DNA from: Aurifilum marmelostoma
Lineage: Eukaryota > Ascomycota > Sordariomycetes > Diaporthales > Cryphonectriaceae
NCBI GenBank assembly: GCA_027559495.1
Contig: JAMXSV010000024.1
Span: forward strand, 1,550,001 to 1,614,000
Direction of reading: 5' to 3'
DNA: 64,000 nucleotides
The notes under the pieces were generated by a model, which had not been told where the DNA came from, made no database searches, and worked only from the letters and a program-made list of their open reading frames with translations. Position numbers and translations under genes: made by a program. Positions 1-10,385 of this stretch are shown here, in pieces; position 1 is the first letter of the stretch; every line of letters starts with the position of its first letter.

Positions 1-1158
1 TAGGTGAAAATCGGATGGAGCAGCAAGGCGACGGTCGAGTCGTCAACGAGAGAAGGCGCCGGTGGAGGCGGGCGGCTAAAAATCATGACATTGAATACGT
101 TGGAGATGCTTTGGCCTCCTGGAGGAGGATGGGAGGTCATTACAGCCCTCAATTTGTTGACGGTCGGCGTCCGGGTCCAAGGAGGGAGTCGAGGTGATGG
201 CATAAGGGAGCCAGCTCAGGGGGCGCGTTTCGTTGTCTTCGGATTTCGTCTGCGGTGTTGTGGTATTTCTCTAACTTTTTCCCTCTTTCCTTTTTCTTCT
301 CTCCCACGTCCCTTTTTCATGTTCTTCCATATCGGGGGCTTCGTCAGCATTCGTGGCGTTTTCGGAACGACTTTCCGGCCTATCTTCAAAAAGTTCGATT
401 CCCGTTTTGCATGAGGCGGCGGCGGAGGAGGCGGTTTGGAGGCTTGCATTGTGTTTTTCCTTTCTTTTTTTCTTTTTGCATTTTCAGGTGGTCCGCGATG
501 ATAGACTTCTTGTGCCCTGTAACGTCGTGGGCTTTTGCATTAGACTGATTCCCACACCTTTGAGGTGTCATTAGATATTTGCGACAGGAACAGCCTGATT
601 GCATAGTCAACTGAATGGAACCGTTGTACAAAGAAATTCGACGTGGCTTCAAGGTGATCATATGGTGCGTGACTTACTATTGCAATGTACATGGCGGTAT
701 ATTGCCACATTATTTATAGGCTGATCGAGAAGCCAACCGTTTCATCATGGTTGTGTGTTGTACGGGTGCCGACTACAAATCCAATATAAGGACCACGCAT
801 TCATCGGACTCAAACCTTCTCGTCTACCATTGTTTTTGGTACAGGAAGAAATCCTCTTGATAATGTAGTATGTCGATGGACACGCGGATTAACTGATGCT
901 GGCTGTCAGAGCAGAGAGCCTCCATAATGCTTTCCATGTCAAGATCACAGTGGTGAAGGTAGGCTATGGCACAGCTTACAGGGCAGAAGAGGGACATGAA
1001 AGGTCAAATATCGAAGATGCCGGATCCCAAAGGACCCTTGCTAAGGATTATGTGTTGTGTGCGGATCACAATTGAAGGGAGTTGCTGGCGTGGTCCACAG
1101 CGTTCGCAGGTCCTATAGCCGACTCCTCCTCCTCCTCCTCCTCTTCTCATCAGAATCT
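1..1158. other. No supported gene (window start to small minus-strand gene)
   Basis: Open frames here are short, overlapping and resemble nothing I recognise. There is a pyrimidine-rich patch around 270-320 and a short CTC microsatellite at 1123-1143 that lies just downstream of the stop codon of the neighbouring minus-strand gene. The stretch probably holds the 3' flank of that gene and the flank of a gene outside the window. Confidence 0.5.
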
Positions 1159-1462
1159 TCACGACCGGCTCTCTCGATCGACGAGACGAATCTTGGGCTT
1201 CATTTTGTCGAGCTCAGCCTTGTCCTTCTCTGTGGGAGTGAACCCGAATTTCTCCTCTGCCCGATCAGATACGTACAGCCCGACAGCCCCCCAGGCCAGC
1301 AGGCCGACGCCGACGCCGAGCTTCGCCTTGGACGAGAGACCTCGGTATGCCCTAGCCACAAAAGGTGAATTACTGGTTCTATAATATAGACATCTAGACA
1401 GGAAGGAGGAGGAGAGTCGCTTTCTCGTTGTAGGAAAGATTTACGCACTTCAATAGTGACAT
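1159..1462 (-). CDS. Small single-membrane-span protein, 68 aa, two exons
   Basis: I predict exon 1 at 1462-1449 (14 nt) and exon 2 at 1351-1159, with an intron 1448-1352 that starts GTGCGT and ends CTAG. The splice joins AA|G to give a protein beginning MSLLKAYRGLSSKAK. Residues about 13-32 form one glycine/alanine/leucine-rich hydrophobic segment. It is preceded by basic residues and followed by a charged tail (EKDKAELDKMKPK). This is the usual shape of small mitochondrial inner-membrane proteins, so a mitochondrial location is likely, but I do not recognise the family and assign no function. The gene diverges from mitochondrial ribosomal protein gene MRPL4, with 538 bp between the start codons. 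The tiny first exon rests only on splice consensus and frame. The exon 2 frame is better supported, by its composition and the hydrophobic segment. Confidence 0.6.
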
Positions 1463-2000
1463 GTTGGAAGCAGGTCAGGAAAGGAAAAAAAAAAATTGAG
1501 ACGAGTAAGTTTGGGCCACTACCGGCGGTGCATGTTTCGTATCTCGACTCAAGCAGGCTGCTGCAAATATTAGGAAAAATTCACAATCTTCCCCCAAACA
1601 GGGTACTGAACTCACTGATTTGACTGTAGCCTTTCAGCCAGTCCCTGAGGCTTCACCTTGAACGTTTTTGGTTCTAGCTCGCAGAGTCCAGTTGCAAGGG
1701 AAAATTCTCGTTCGCTTGCTGTCGAGGTCGCGGGAGGCGGGATGCGGCTATAGATGGATGGTAGGTAGTAAGTGAACTCTGATTGGCTGGCCGTTGCTCG
1801 ACCCCAGTCCCAAGGTACTACTACTGCTAGGCTCTTCGAGCCAAAATTTCTGGATGCAGGCCAAAGCATTCTCTGTGTGTGTCTGTCTTGTGAGTCGACC
1901 GCGCCGCAACCCCAGACCGCCACCGGTTCAGACACTTACGACGGCCCCCTCGTCGACGTCTTTCTGCTGTTCTAGAGAGCACCCACCCCACTCCGTCACC
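1463..2000. promoter_or_regulatory. Shared divergent promoter region
   Basis: This 538-bp gap separates the start codons of the 68-aa membrane protein (leftward) and MRPL4 (rightward), so the promoters of both must lie here. It contains a CCAAT box at 1780-1786 on the minus strand and a 10-base A run near 1486-1495. I see no clear TATA box. Confidence 0.5.
1780..1786 (-). promoter_or_regulatory. CCAAT box (CCAATCA), candidate HAP/CBC site
   Basis: The plus strand reads TGATTGG, that is CCAATCA on the minus strand, about 215 bp upstream of the MRPL4 start and 318 bp upstream of the divergent small gene. In fungi the HAP2/3/5 (CBC) complex binds CCAAT and often acts on respiratory and mitochondrial genes. 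Binding here is inferred, not shown. Confidence 0.4.
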
Positions 2001-3013
2001 ATGGCCAGCCGCGGCGCCATACGGCCGTGTGTGCAGCGCGCCCTGCAAACCTGCCGACCGCCGACACCAGCAACCTTCCTCCCCTTCGCTACGCCCAGCC
2101 AGGCTACGCCCAGCCAGACCCAGACTCGCCTCGCCTCCTCGAACACACCCCTCCCTCCGACCAATGTAGAGAAGCAGCAGCAGAAGAAGGAGAAGAAGAA
2201 GGAGCTGCCCGTCGTGCGCCGGCGGCCCAACCGCGACCACAACAAGCAGCGCGGGCTGTCGGCGATGCGGCGCACGGGGCCGAGGGAGGTGCTCTCGGTG
2301 TCGGGGCTCCCACTCCCGAGGCCCATCAGCCCGGACCAGTTCCCCGCAGTCAAGACGGACCCGAACCACGGGCTGTGGGACTTCTTCTACTCGGCTGAGA
2401 AGCCGCTCAACACGCCGGCCGAGGACAGCAAGCACGGGCGTGCGTGGAACGTGGAGGAGCTGCGGCACAAGAGCTGGGACGACCTGCACCGGCTGTGGTG
2501 GGTGTGCTGCAAGGAGAGGAACAGGATCAGCACGGGCAATGCCGAGAGGAGGAAGGGGGGATATGGATATGGTGATGTCGAGAGCCGGGAGCGGGAGGTA
2601 CAGGTATGTCAAATGTGTTCTCTATCTGTCTTGCGCGCGTTTTGGGAAAATCTACGCGGTAGGATGGTTCCTGGTGGTCAGGCAGGGTACTAATCTACTG
2701 CGTCTACATATAGGTTCGCAAGACGCAAAATGCTATCAAGCATGCCCTGACCGAGAGGTTCTACGCGTGGGAGGATGCAGTTAAGCTGGCTGAGGAGGAC
2801 CCCGAGATCAGGTTCACGGACGGTGGTGCTCAGTACATCCCTGGTGGGGAAGAGGATGATCTCGAGCCCTTCTGGGAGGACGAGGAGGGGAACTTTGCCC
2901 AAGCCAAGGAGCGAGATACATTCATGGACGAGGGCAAGGCCTCGCCTGAGAACGTTGACCCTACGATACCACCCGGCAGCGGAAAGAGTCAGCAGGAGAC
3001 GCCTCGGGCGTGA
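2001..3013 (+). CDS. MRPL4: Mitochondrial large-subunit ribosomal protein uL29m (MRPL4)
   Basis: Two exons, 2001-2603 and 2714-3013, encode 300 aa. The intron (GTATGT...ATATAG) holds a CTAAT-like branch site. The joined frame reads EREVQ|VRKTQNA. The N-terminus is basic, Ser/Pro/Thr-rich and free of acidic residues, as expected for a mitochondrial presequence (residues about 1-45), and is followed by a lysine-rich stretch. The core (WDFFYS, AWNVEELRHKSWDDLHRLWW, then CCKERN) is the MRP-L47/uL29m signature, in which the family contacts the mitochondrial 54S ribosome near the exit tunnel. The C-terminus is an acidic extension typical of the fungal form. It shares a divergent promoter with a small putative membrane protein. 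The start is the first ATG in frame after a stop-containing leader. Confidence 0.92.
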
Positions 3014-3828
3014 GACACATATAGCTCACCTCCTTTCACGATCACTGAGGTCACGAGGGAAAGGGAGATGGATGTAGAGCGGCGTTGCCGGAGCCAATTC
3101 ATCTCGAGAGGTAGCATGTGATGAGAAGGGGCTTGGACAAGCTTTCTTCCTTCTCTCCTTGTCTTCTGACCTTGTTGTATGTGCATAGTGGATTTTAGAT
3201 CTTGTATAAAAAGAAAAGAACCATCGATGCAATGCTATATATAATGCGTATACACGCGTCAACAACTTTTATGGTGACCAGGCGAGAAATATGCCAGTAA
3301 ACAATCTCGATGCCGGCCTACCTAGATTGCAGTGATTTACGGAAGCTACATAGTAAGTAGCACCATTTTTTTGGAAGCGAAAGGGATGGGTTGTTACGGT
3401 GAGGCCGACTCCTATTTCGCGTAGTGGCAGCACTGGGAGCATGGCGGTCTAGGCTCTGTCTAGAGGGACGAGACGGCGATGGTGAGAGGTCAGTCAGGGG
3501 GCCCAGAGCCCCTCCTATTCGCCAAGGGGTCCCAGACAGGCCCCATTCTACAGCAGGGGAGCTGGGGCTCGCATGGAGCTGTTGTCGCTGGAGAGGGGTC
3601 ACTGCTTGCGCCGCCCAGGTGTACAATACAGCAGCAGTCACTAGCCTTTGGAGACTATCCGACACGTCGACCTCGAACAATTCCACACACAACCAAACTT
3701 ACACCGACAGTCCTGGTGCTTCTCTTTCTCTCTCTGAACTTTCTGTTTCATACCTTCTCTTGCGAACCGTCCTCTCCCCCTCCAACATCATACCTTTTTT
3801 TTGGTTTTTCAAGACAGAAACTGCAATC
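3014..3828. other. Intergenic: MRPL4 3' flank and GDI1 promoter/leader
   Basis: The left half contains an AT-rich 3' flank (about 3186-3250). The right half turns pyrimidine-rich: repeated CTCTTTCT and CCCTCC runs at about 3720-3810 lead directly to the GDI1 start, the usual look of a fungal 5' leader. I see no additional gene. Confidence 0.5.
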
Positions 3829-5829
3829 ATGGATGAGATCGCAAAGGAGTACGATGTCATTGTGCTGGGCACCGGTAAGCGCTTGTCTCTCTTCCTACGT
3901 CAACCCCGCAATGTGGGGTTGTGCTGCTGCTCTCTTGCCTGGGAGTTGTTGCCCCTTGAATGAAGCTATCGCATCTCGTTTTGGGTCCGTGATTTTCTGA
4001 CTGTGGTGGCGCGATGATTAGGCCTGACCGAGTGCATTCTCTCTGGGTAAAGCTCGTCCTCCTTCGAACGAACAACGTCACTTGGGAATGTCTACAAGGG
4101 TACATGGAGCTGATTCTTGATGGTTGCACAACAGTGTGCTTAGTGTCAAGGGCAAGAAGGTCCTCCACATCGACCGCAACGACCACTATGGCGGGTGAGC
4201 TCTCCTCTCCTCTCTATTCCGTCTGAATTAGGACCACCGAGATAGAACTTCCTTGTTATGGTCTGCTAACAACTGCTTGTTACATCAGTGAGGCCGCGTC
4301 CGTGAACCTCGAGACTGTACGTCTACTCGATAGCCTGCTTCTGCCGACGCCACCGTGTCCTGCTCCGTGTCTAACCTCCCTACCCATCCGCAGCTCTTCA
4401 AGAAGTACAACAGCGCCAGTGCAGGAGACGAGCCATGGAAGAAATACGGCCGCGCCAACGACTGGAACATTGATCTGATTCCCAAGTTCCTCATGTCCTC
4501 GGGCGAGCTGACCAACATCCTCGTCTCTACCGATGTCACCAGATACCTTGAGTTCAAGCAGGTTGCAGGAAGCTACGTGCAACAGGGCTCTGGCTCCAAG
4601 GCCACTGTCGCCAAGGTCCCATCTGATGCCGGTGAGGCGCTGAAGTCGCCCCTTATGGGCATCTTCGAGAAGCGCCGCATGAAGAGCTTCATCGAGTGGG
4701 TCGGTACCTTTGACTCCAAGGATGCATCGACGCACAAGGGTCAGTCCTGAGAGCAGCTACTTTCGGAGAGCAAGGGGAAGAGGAGACTGACAGATATCGC
4801 AGGTCTGGATATCGCAAACTGCACCATGAAGGAGGTCTACGACAAGTTCGGCCTCGAGGACGGCACTCGGGACTTTATTGGCCACGCCATGGCCCTGTAC
4901 CTTGACGACAATTACATCACCGCCAAGGGCGTTGCCCCTGATGCCATTGAGCGCATCCGCCTGTACGGAAACTCTGTCGCCCGCTATGGCAAGTCGCCGT
5001 ACATCTACCCTCTGTACGGTCTTGGCGAGCTGCCCCAGGGCTTTGCCCGTCTGTCTGCCATCTACGGCGGCACTTACATGCTGAACACCAACGTCGATGA
5101 GGTGCTGTATGAGGATGGCGTGGCCGTCGGCATCAAGGCCACCATGACCGGCATCGAGCCCGAGATGAAGTTCGAGACCAAGGCCAAGATGATCCTCGGT
5201 GACCCGACCTACTTCTCCAACAAGGTCAAGGTCACCGGCCACGTGCTGCGCGCTATCTGCGTGCTCAAGCACCCCCTGGCCGGAACCCACGATGCCGACT
5301 CTGCTCAGCTGATCATCCCGCAGTCCCAGGTCGGCCGCAAGAACGGTAGGTCATCACACCCAGCATCGAACATCATGACATGCATCTCCTGGATACGCTT
5401 GCTAATCGAATATTGTACAGATATCTACATTGCTTGCGTCTCTTCCGCCCACAACGTCTGCCCCAAGGGCTACTGGATCGCCATCGTCTCGACTATTGCC
5501 GAGACCACGGCCAACCACCACCTCGAGCTTCAGCCTGGCCTGGAGCGCCTCGGTCAGATCGAGGAGCAGTTCCTGGTACGTCACAAACCCTGCCTGTGCT
5601 GAGCCGAGCCCCGAAATTTTACTAACCTGGCCTGCAGGGACCCCCTATCCCACTGTACGAGCCTCTGGATGACGGCACCAAGGACAAGATCTTTGTGTCC
5701 AAGAGTTACGACGCGACCAGCCATTTCGAGACTACCACTGATGATGTCAGGGACATTTACCGCCGCTGTGCCGGCGAGGAGCTGAAGGTGGAGGGTCTGA
5801 GAGAGGGCATTCAGGTCGCAGAGGAGTAA
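3829..5829 (+). CDS. GDI1: Rab GDP-dissociation inhibitor (GDI1)
   Basis: Eight exons (3829-3874, 4022-4046, 4135-4194, 4289-4316, 4394-4739, 4803-5345, 5421-5575, 5638-5829) join to 464 aa, the normal family length. The protein extracts GDP-bound prenylated Rab/Ypt GTPases from membranes and recycles them through the cytosol. The N-terminus carries the FAD-like fold motif YDVIVLGTGLTECILSG, followed by KVLHIDRNDHYGG. The second conserved block around YGLGELPQGFARLSAIYGGTY is also present, and the C-terminal half ends in an acidic helix. The first four exons are very short (25-60 nt), and intron crowding at the 5' end is common in fungal GDI genes. All splice sites are GT-AG. I see nothing broken or missing. 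Confidence 0.96.
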
Positions 5830-6681
5830 GCAGGAGGGAACCATGGGAGAGACACAGATGTGAGCGACATTATACTTGTGGACGAAATCAGTCATGAGCC
5901 GACATTTGGGTTCAGGTCACATCGAGGCGAATACTACATAATGGGCGGAAACAGCGGCTGAAAATTAGCCTGTCAGAAGACAAATTGAGAACCACGAGCC
6001 TTGTCCTTGACTTTTTGTGATATCAAGAGAGTCCTGCCTAGTGTCGCGATAAGAGAAACGCAATGAAAGTGTTCATCCATAGATTGGCGTCCAGGCTCTC
6101 TAATGGGCACACGGCCGTGACTTTTGTAACATGGTGTGCACCGACTCCAAACATGACAGATCATGCTCAACTCCTCTCCGCCAGTCCCTTCCCTTGGGCA
6201 CCCTCTCCACCAAGCTGGGTCCATCTCTTAGGCATTGCTCTCAAGATTGAGGTCACCACCATACCGCCTGCGCCCGAGAAGACTTGGCTTGTGTGAGGCT
6301 CTTCGTGGAGTGGAAAAGCTTTGTGAGTGAGTTATCATCGGTGTTGTATGTTCCGCTGCTAGTGGGTGATTTTGAAGCCCGGCGAGCAAATGTTGTGCAT
6401 GGCCAAGGGTGAAATATAGCTGCTGGAGGGGCAGTTCCAGACCATGAAGCTTGAGTTAAAACAGTTCTCCTCTGTTTCCTTTGGTACCGCTAGGGTTGCT
6501 AGGCTTCGAAAAAAGAGTGAGACAAGTTGTCAAGCTCTGTCATGACAAAAGGTAGAATTAACGATTCTATCTCGATACCGAAACGAAGCAATGCCCTTGA
6601 GCTTCAAGTCTTTCCATTTTGTTGTCAAAGTCAACCTTGCCGAACGCCGTATCCCCACGTGAAAGCCCCCAGATTCTTCCT
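5830..6681. other. Intergenic between convergent GDI1 and NOG1
   Basis: The two flanking genes point toward each other, so this 852-bp stretch should hold two 3' UTRs and terminators. I see no coding potential that resembles a known family. Confidence 0.5.
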
Positions 6682-8820
6682 TTAACGACGAGAAGTCTTG
6701 CCCATGCCACGCTTTCCAGCAAACTGTTTGTAGGGTCAGCATCATCTTTCTGCTTGAAAGGGCGCAGCAGAGGAGGGGGCAAATAATATCAAGACTTACC
6801 AAGTGCTTCGGCATAGAGGCAGCAACGTGTCTGTCGGCCTCACCGGCGCGGGCCATCCTGTTCATCTTTCTTTGGCCGAGCTTAGCCGCTCTTTCCGCCT
6901 TCGTTCGTGCCGTCTCGTCTGTAACTCCATCCTGTCGTCGATCCGTAGCAGGCGCTTGACTGCGAGCCCGGCTCTTGGAACGCAGACGCTCCCGAGGAGA
7001 GTCGATATCCATGCCATCGACGTCTGCAGTAGCCGCGCGGCTGAGAGAACGACCGCGGGAACTCGGGGCTGCCCTACCACGGGCCTCGATCTCTGTCGCG
7101 TCGATGCCGAGCTGGTCGAGGTGGTCTGCGAGCTGTGACAGGGGCTTCTTGACCTTGCTTCTTGGCAGTATAGCGCGGTTCTTGAGAGACTTTCTCATCC
7201 TAGCCTCGTTGCGGATGAGCGCCTGCTTCTCGCGGATCAGCTTGGCCTTCTCCAGCAAGTCTTCCTCTTCATCGTCATCCATCTCCTCTTCTGAATCATA
7301 GTAACCTTCCTTCTCCAGACGCTCCTCTTCCTCCTCAAGAGCGGCGAGCTTGGCGTCAATGTCAGGGTCGACGTAGTCAAACACGTTCTTGCCGTCGACG
7401 ACCTCAGGCATCTTGTCGTATTTCCAGGCCGGGTCCTTGAGGTCCCAGTCTGCGCGGAGATCAACATTGAAGACACCAGCACCGCCATTCTCCTCCTCGA
7501 TATCCCGTGCGAGCTTCCGCCTCTCTGGGTCGTTCTTATCGAACTTCTTCATCGTCTTGACACTTTCAGGGATAAAGGTCTCGAGCGGCGTCGATCCCTC
7601 CATAGGGCGTGCGACATGGATTCTGGTCATGACCTCTTGCAGCCTGCTGCCAACAGCACCGCTACTTGACTGACCAGCCTTCAGCTTAGACGCGACACGC
7701 TCTGCGATGAGCTTCTCGCACGCTGCGTTCTTCACAGCCTGCACGCCCTCCTGAGTGTTGCAGCTGGCCTGGACCATCTCGACCTCGCCAGACTTCAGCA
7801 GCGACTGCAGGTCTGCCTGTGTTTCAGCGTCCAGGTCTTCTGGGCGGGTGACATCGATCTTGTTGATAACAATGAAGCAGATCTTGTTCTGAAACAGTGG
7901 CTTGATGCTCCTGAACAGCGCACACTGCGCCTTGACCGAGTATCCGCACTGCTCAGACAGATCCATAAAGTACAGAATCGCGGCTCTCAGGTGTGCGATG
8001 GCTGTGATGGACTGCATTTCGATGGTGGTCATCTCCTCGAGCGGGTGGTCCAGAACACCAGGGGTATCAACGGCCTGGAAGCGGAGGTATTTGTAGTCGA
8101 AATGACCAGCAAACAGAGACTTGGTCGTGAAAGCATAGGGCTGGACGTCGACGTCGGCGCGGGAGATGGAACGGAGGAAGCTAGACTTTCCGACATTGGG
8201 GTATCCGCAGATGACCAGGGTACGGGTGTTGGGATCGATCGACGGCAGACGACCCAGGTGTTGCCGAACCTCATCAAGGTACTTCAGGGGGTTGTTGAGG
8301 CGCTTGATGATGGTGGCCATGCGACCAAGACCCGCCCTCTTCAACTGCTTGCACTGGAAGAGCGACTGCGCGTACTTGATGAGGCGCACATAGTCACGGC
8401 TGATGGTCTCGATCAGGTGCTTGGCCGTGGACAACTGGCCGAGCGCAATTCGGAAATGGTCGGCATCGTAGAGAGTGTGAAGAAGGTCCTTGTGAAAAGG
8501 ATGGATCTCGTTGATTCGGGGAAAGGACTCGAGGATAGCCCCGATCTTCTCGGAGACTGTACAGCCCTGTCAGACTCGCTCCCCAAAAAAAAACAAAAAA
8601 ACACGGTTCTCCTTGAACTAGTCTCACGATACATACAGGTTTCTTGAGTAAACTTGACCTTGCGCGTGTAGAACGCACGCACACGAGATATCTTGAAACC
8701 GGCTCGGATGACGGTAGGCAGACGCCGCTGGGTACGGCTCAGGACGATGTCGAGGAATTCCTCGCTGGAAGGCACGGGTGGGATACTTTTCCACTGTGTC
8801 TGCGTTGTTGATGGAGGCAT
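6682..8820 (-). CDS. NOG1: Nucleolar GTP-binding protein NOG1
   Basis: Three exons (8820-8637, 8556-6800, 6723-6682) encode 660 aa. NOG1 is a GTPase of pre-60S ribosomal particles, acting from the nucleolus to the cytoplasm. The N-terminal helical domain (KVKFTQE region) leads to the G domain. Its P-loop GYPNVGKSS is at residues about 179-187, followed by switch regions around DVQPYAFTTKSL and DTPG, then NKID as the G4 motif. The C-terminal third is charged and disordered, with Glu/Asp-rich and Ser/Arg-rich segments. The last exon is only 42 nt and encodes FAGKRGMGKTSRR, the conserved basic C-terminus. Missing that exon would give a false, longer tail. The intron 1 sense strand carries a run of nine T. 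NOG1 diverges from URA5. Confidence 0.96.
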
Positions 8821-8972
8821 CCTAACGGGTTGTAAAAAAAAAAAAAAAGGAAAAAAAACGACAACGCCGATCAGGGGGGTGGAGGTAGAGCAGAGACGTT
8901 GATTTCGTTGAAGAGAAAGAGCTGAAATGATCCTTTCTCCAGGTCAAGTACAAGGCTTGACAAGGACAACGA

Positions 8973-8979
8973 TGATTGG
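8973..8979 (-). promoter_or_regulatory. CCAAT box (CCAATCA) between NOG1 and URA5
   Basis: The plus strand reads TGATTGG. It lies about 150 bp upstream of NOG1 and 355 bp upstream of URA5. It is a candidate CBC site by sequence only. Confidence 0.3.
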
Positions 8980-9059
8980 GACACAGAGAAGGACGAGACC
9001 GCAGAGTGAAGAGGGCGTGAGGGGGGGGTTGGAAGAAAATGTTAAGGATGGTAGAGCCG

Positions 9060-9079
9060 AAAAAAAAAAAAAAAAAAAA
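9060..9079. repeat. Poly(A) tract, 20 bases
   Basis: An uninterrupted A run sits 254 bp upstream of the URA5 start. It could keep the promoter nucleosome-free, or could simply be a length-variable homopolymer. Confidence 0.8.
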
Positions 9080-9332
9080 GAAAGACCACTAAGATTTCTG
9101 ATTATCGATAAGGCTTATCAGCAAGGGTCCATGGCTGTGGCCATAGCACCTGCCCCGCTGAAATTTGTGGTTGCACAGTGTGACACAGGCAAGCAGTATG
9201 TAAAGCACTCCTGCCTTTTCTCTTCTTTTTCTTTCTCTCTCACGTCGTCATTTTCACAAACATAGACTAGGCTTTGTGTCTCACTCTTTTCTCAATCCCG
9301 TCTAAAGGTTCTTATTGTCCAAAGTCTCAAGG

Positions 9333-10049
9333 ATGTCATCCAGCACTCTTGCTCCTTACAAGGCCGAGTTTCTCCAGGCTGCCCTGGATGGTGGGGTTCT
9401 CAAGTTTGGCAGCTTTGAGCTGAAGTCGAAGCGCATATCGCCCTACTTCTTCAATGCGGGCGACTTCTACACAGCGAGACTGCAGAGCGCCATCGGTACT
9501 GCCTTTGCAAAGGCTATCATCGAGGCGCGCACACAGATTCCCGGCTTCGATTTTGACATTGTCTTCGGCCCGGCCTACAAGGGCATTCCTCTCGCGACGC
9601 TGACTAACCTCAAGCTGGGCGAGCTGGACCCGACCTCTCATGCGGACACGCTGTGCTCGTTCGACCGCAAAGAGGCCAAGGACCACGGCGAGGGGGGCAA
9701 CATCGTCGGCGCGCCTCTCAAGGGCAAGAGGGTGCTCATCGTCGACGATGTCATCACCGCCGGCACTGCTAAGAGGGAGGCCATCGAGAAGATCCGCAAG
9801 GAGGGCGGGAGTGTGGCTGGCATTGTGGTCGCGGTCGACCGCATGGAGAAGCTGACCCCGCCTGATGGTGACGACAGCAAGCCCATGCCCAGCGCCATGG
9901 GCGAGCTGCGCAAGGAGCTGGGCGCGCCGGTCTTTGCCATCCTGACGCTGGACGACATCATCGACGGGATCAAGAACAAGAACCTGACGTCAGCAGAGAC
10001 TATCAAGAGCATAGAAGAGTACCGGACCAAGTTCAAGGCCAGCGACTGA
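9333..10049 (+). CDS. URA5: Orotate phosphoribosyltransferase
   Basis: A single exon of 238 aa. The enzyme joins orotate to PRPP, giving orotidine 5'-monophosphate, the fifth step of de novo pyrimidine synthesis in the cytosol. The PRPP-binding motif VLIVDDVITAG is at residues about 134-144, and FGPAYKGIPLA (about 78-88) is the conserved substrate loop. An earlier in-frame TTG exists, but the ATG at 9333, giving MSSSTLAPYK, matches the usual fungal N-terminus. The gene is intact and of normal length. It is the familiar 5-fluoroorotate counter-selectable marker of fungi. Confidence 0.97.
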   Translation: MSSSTLAPYKAEFLQAALDGGVLKFGSFELKSKRISPYFFNAGDFYTARLQSAIGTAFAKAIIEARTQIPGFDFDIVFGPAYKGIPLATLTNLKLGELDPTSHADTLCSFDRKEAKDHGEGGNIVGAPLKGKRVLIVDDVITAGTAKREAIEKIRKEGGSVAGIVVAVDRMEKLTPPDGDDSKPMPSAMGELRKELGAPVFAILTLDDIIDGIKNKNLTSAETIKSIEEYRTKFKASD

Positions 10050-10385
10050 ACACTGGCAAGTGTCTCATAAGGCCTAGCATGTGGCCTGCTAGGTAAGTCC
10101 CATCTTTTCCTCTCAACACTCCGTGTCCGTCTATCCCTTAACTAGAGAGGGAAAACTCAAAAGTCTCGATTTGATCGGAATGCCAACATCCTTAACGCCT
10201 CGCCAGCAGCCCGATGCAGATCGGGGCCCTCAATGTTACCAGAGAGCCATGAACTCCCAAACCAATTCTAAGAGAAGCAAGGCGGTCAGCAGGACGGCTG
10301 GGTACGGGTAGCACCTTGAGACGAGTCTGAGACCCACACGAGAGGTTCGCCCTTTTTCGAGACGGCGTGCAATGCAGATGCGAAT
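10050..10385. other. Intergenic between convergent URA5 and GNAT gene
   Basis: This 336-bp stretch should contain the two converging 3' ends. No further coding or structural signal is visible. Confidence 0.5.

Larger units (their letters stand above)
8821..9332. promoter_or_regulatory. Shared divergent promoter of NOG1 and URA5
   Basis: The 512-bp gap separates two divergent start codons. It contains a poly(A) run of 14 at about 8834-8847, a poly(A) run of 20 at 9060-9079 and a CCAATCA box at 8973-8979 (minus strand). Poly(dA:dT) tracts of this kind often mark nucleosome-depleted promoters in fungi. The role here is inferred. Confidence 0.5.

Noticed and set aside
1827..2612. 261-codon minus-strand frame over MRPL4
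   Set aside because: It is a reverse-frame shadow with poly-Leu from GAAGAAG repeats and no recognisable motif. MRPL4 on the other strand has family signatures and a clean intron.
7991..8647. 218-codon plus-strand frame over NOG1
   Set aside because: It mirrors the NOG1 G domain and continues through the intron. No independent evidence.
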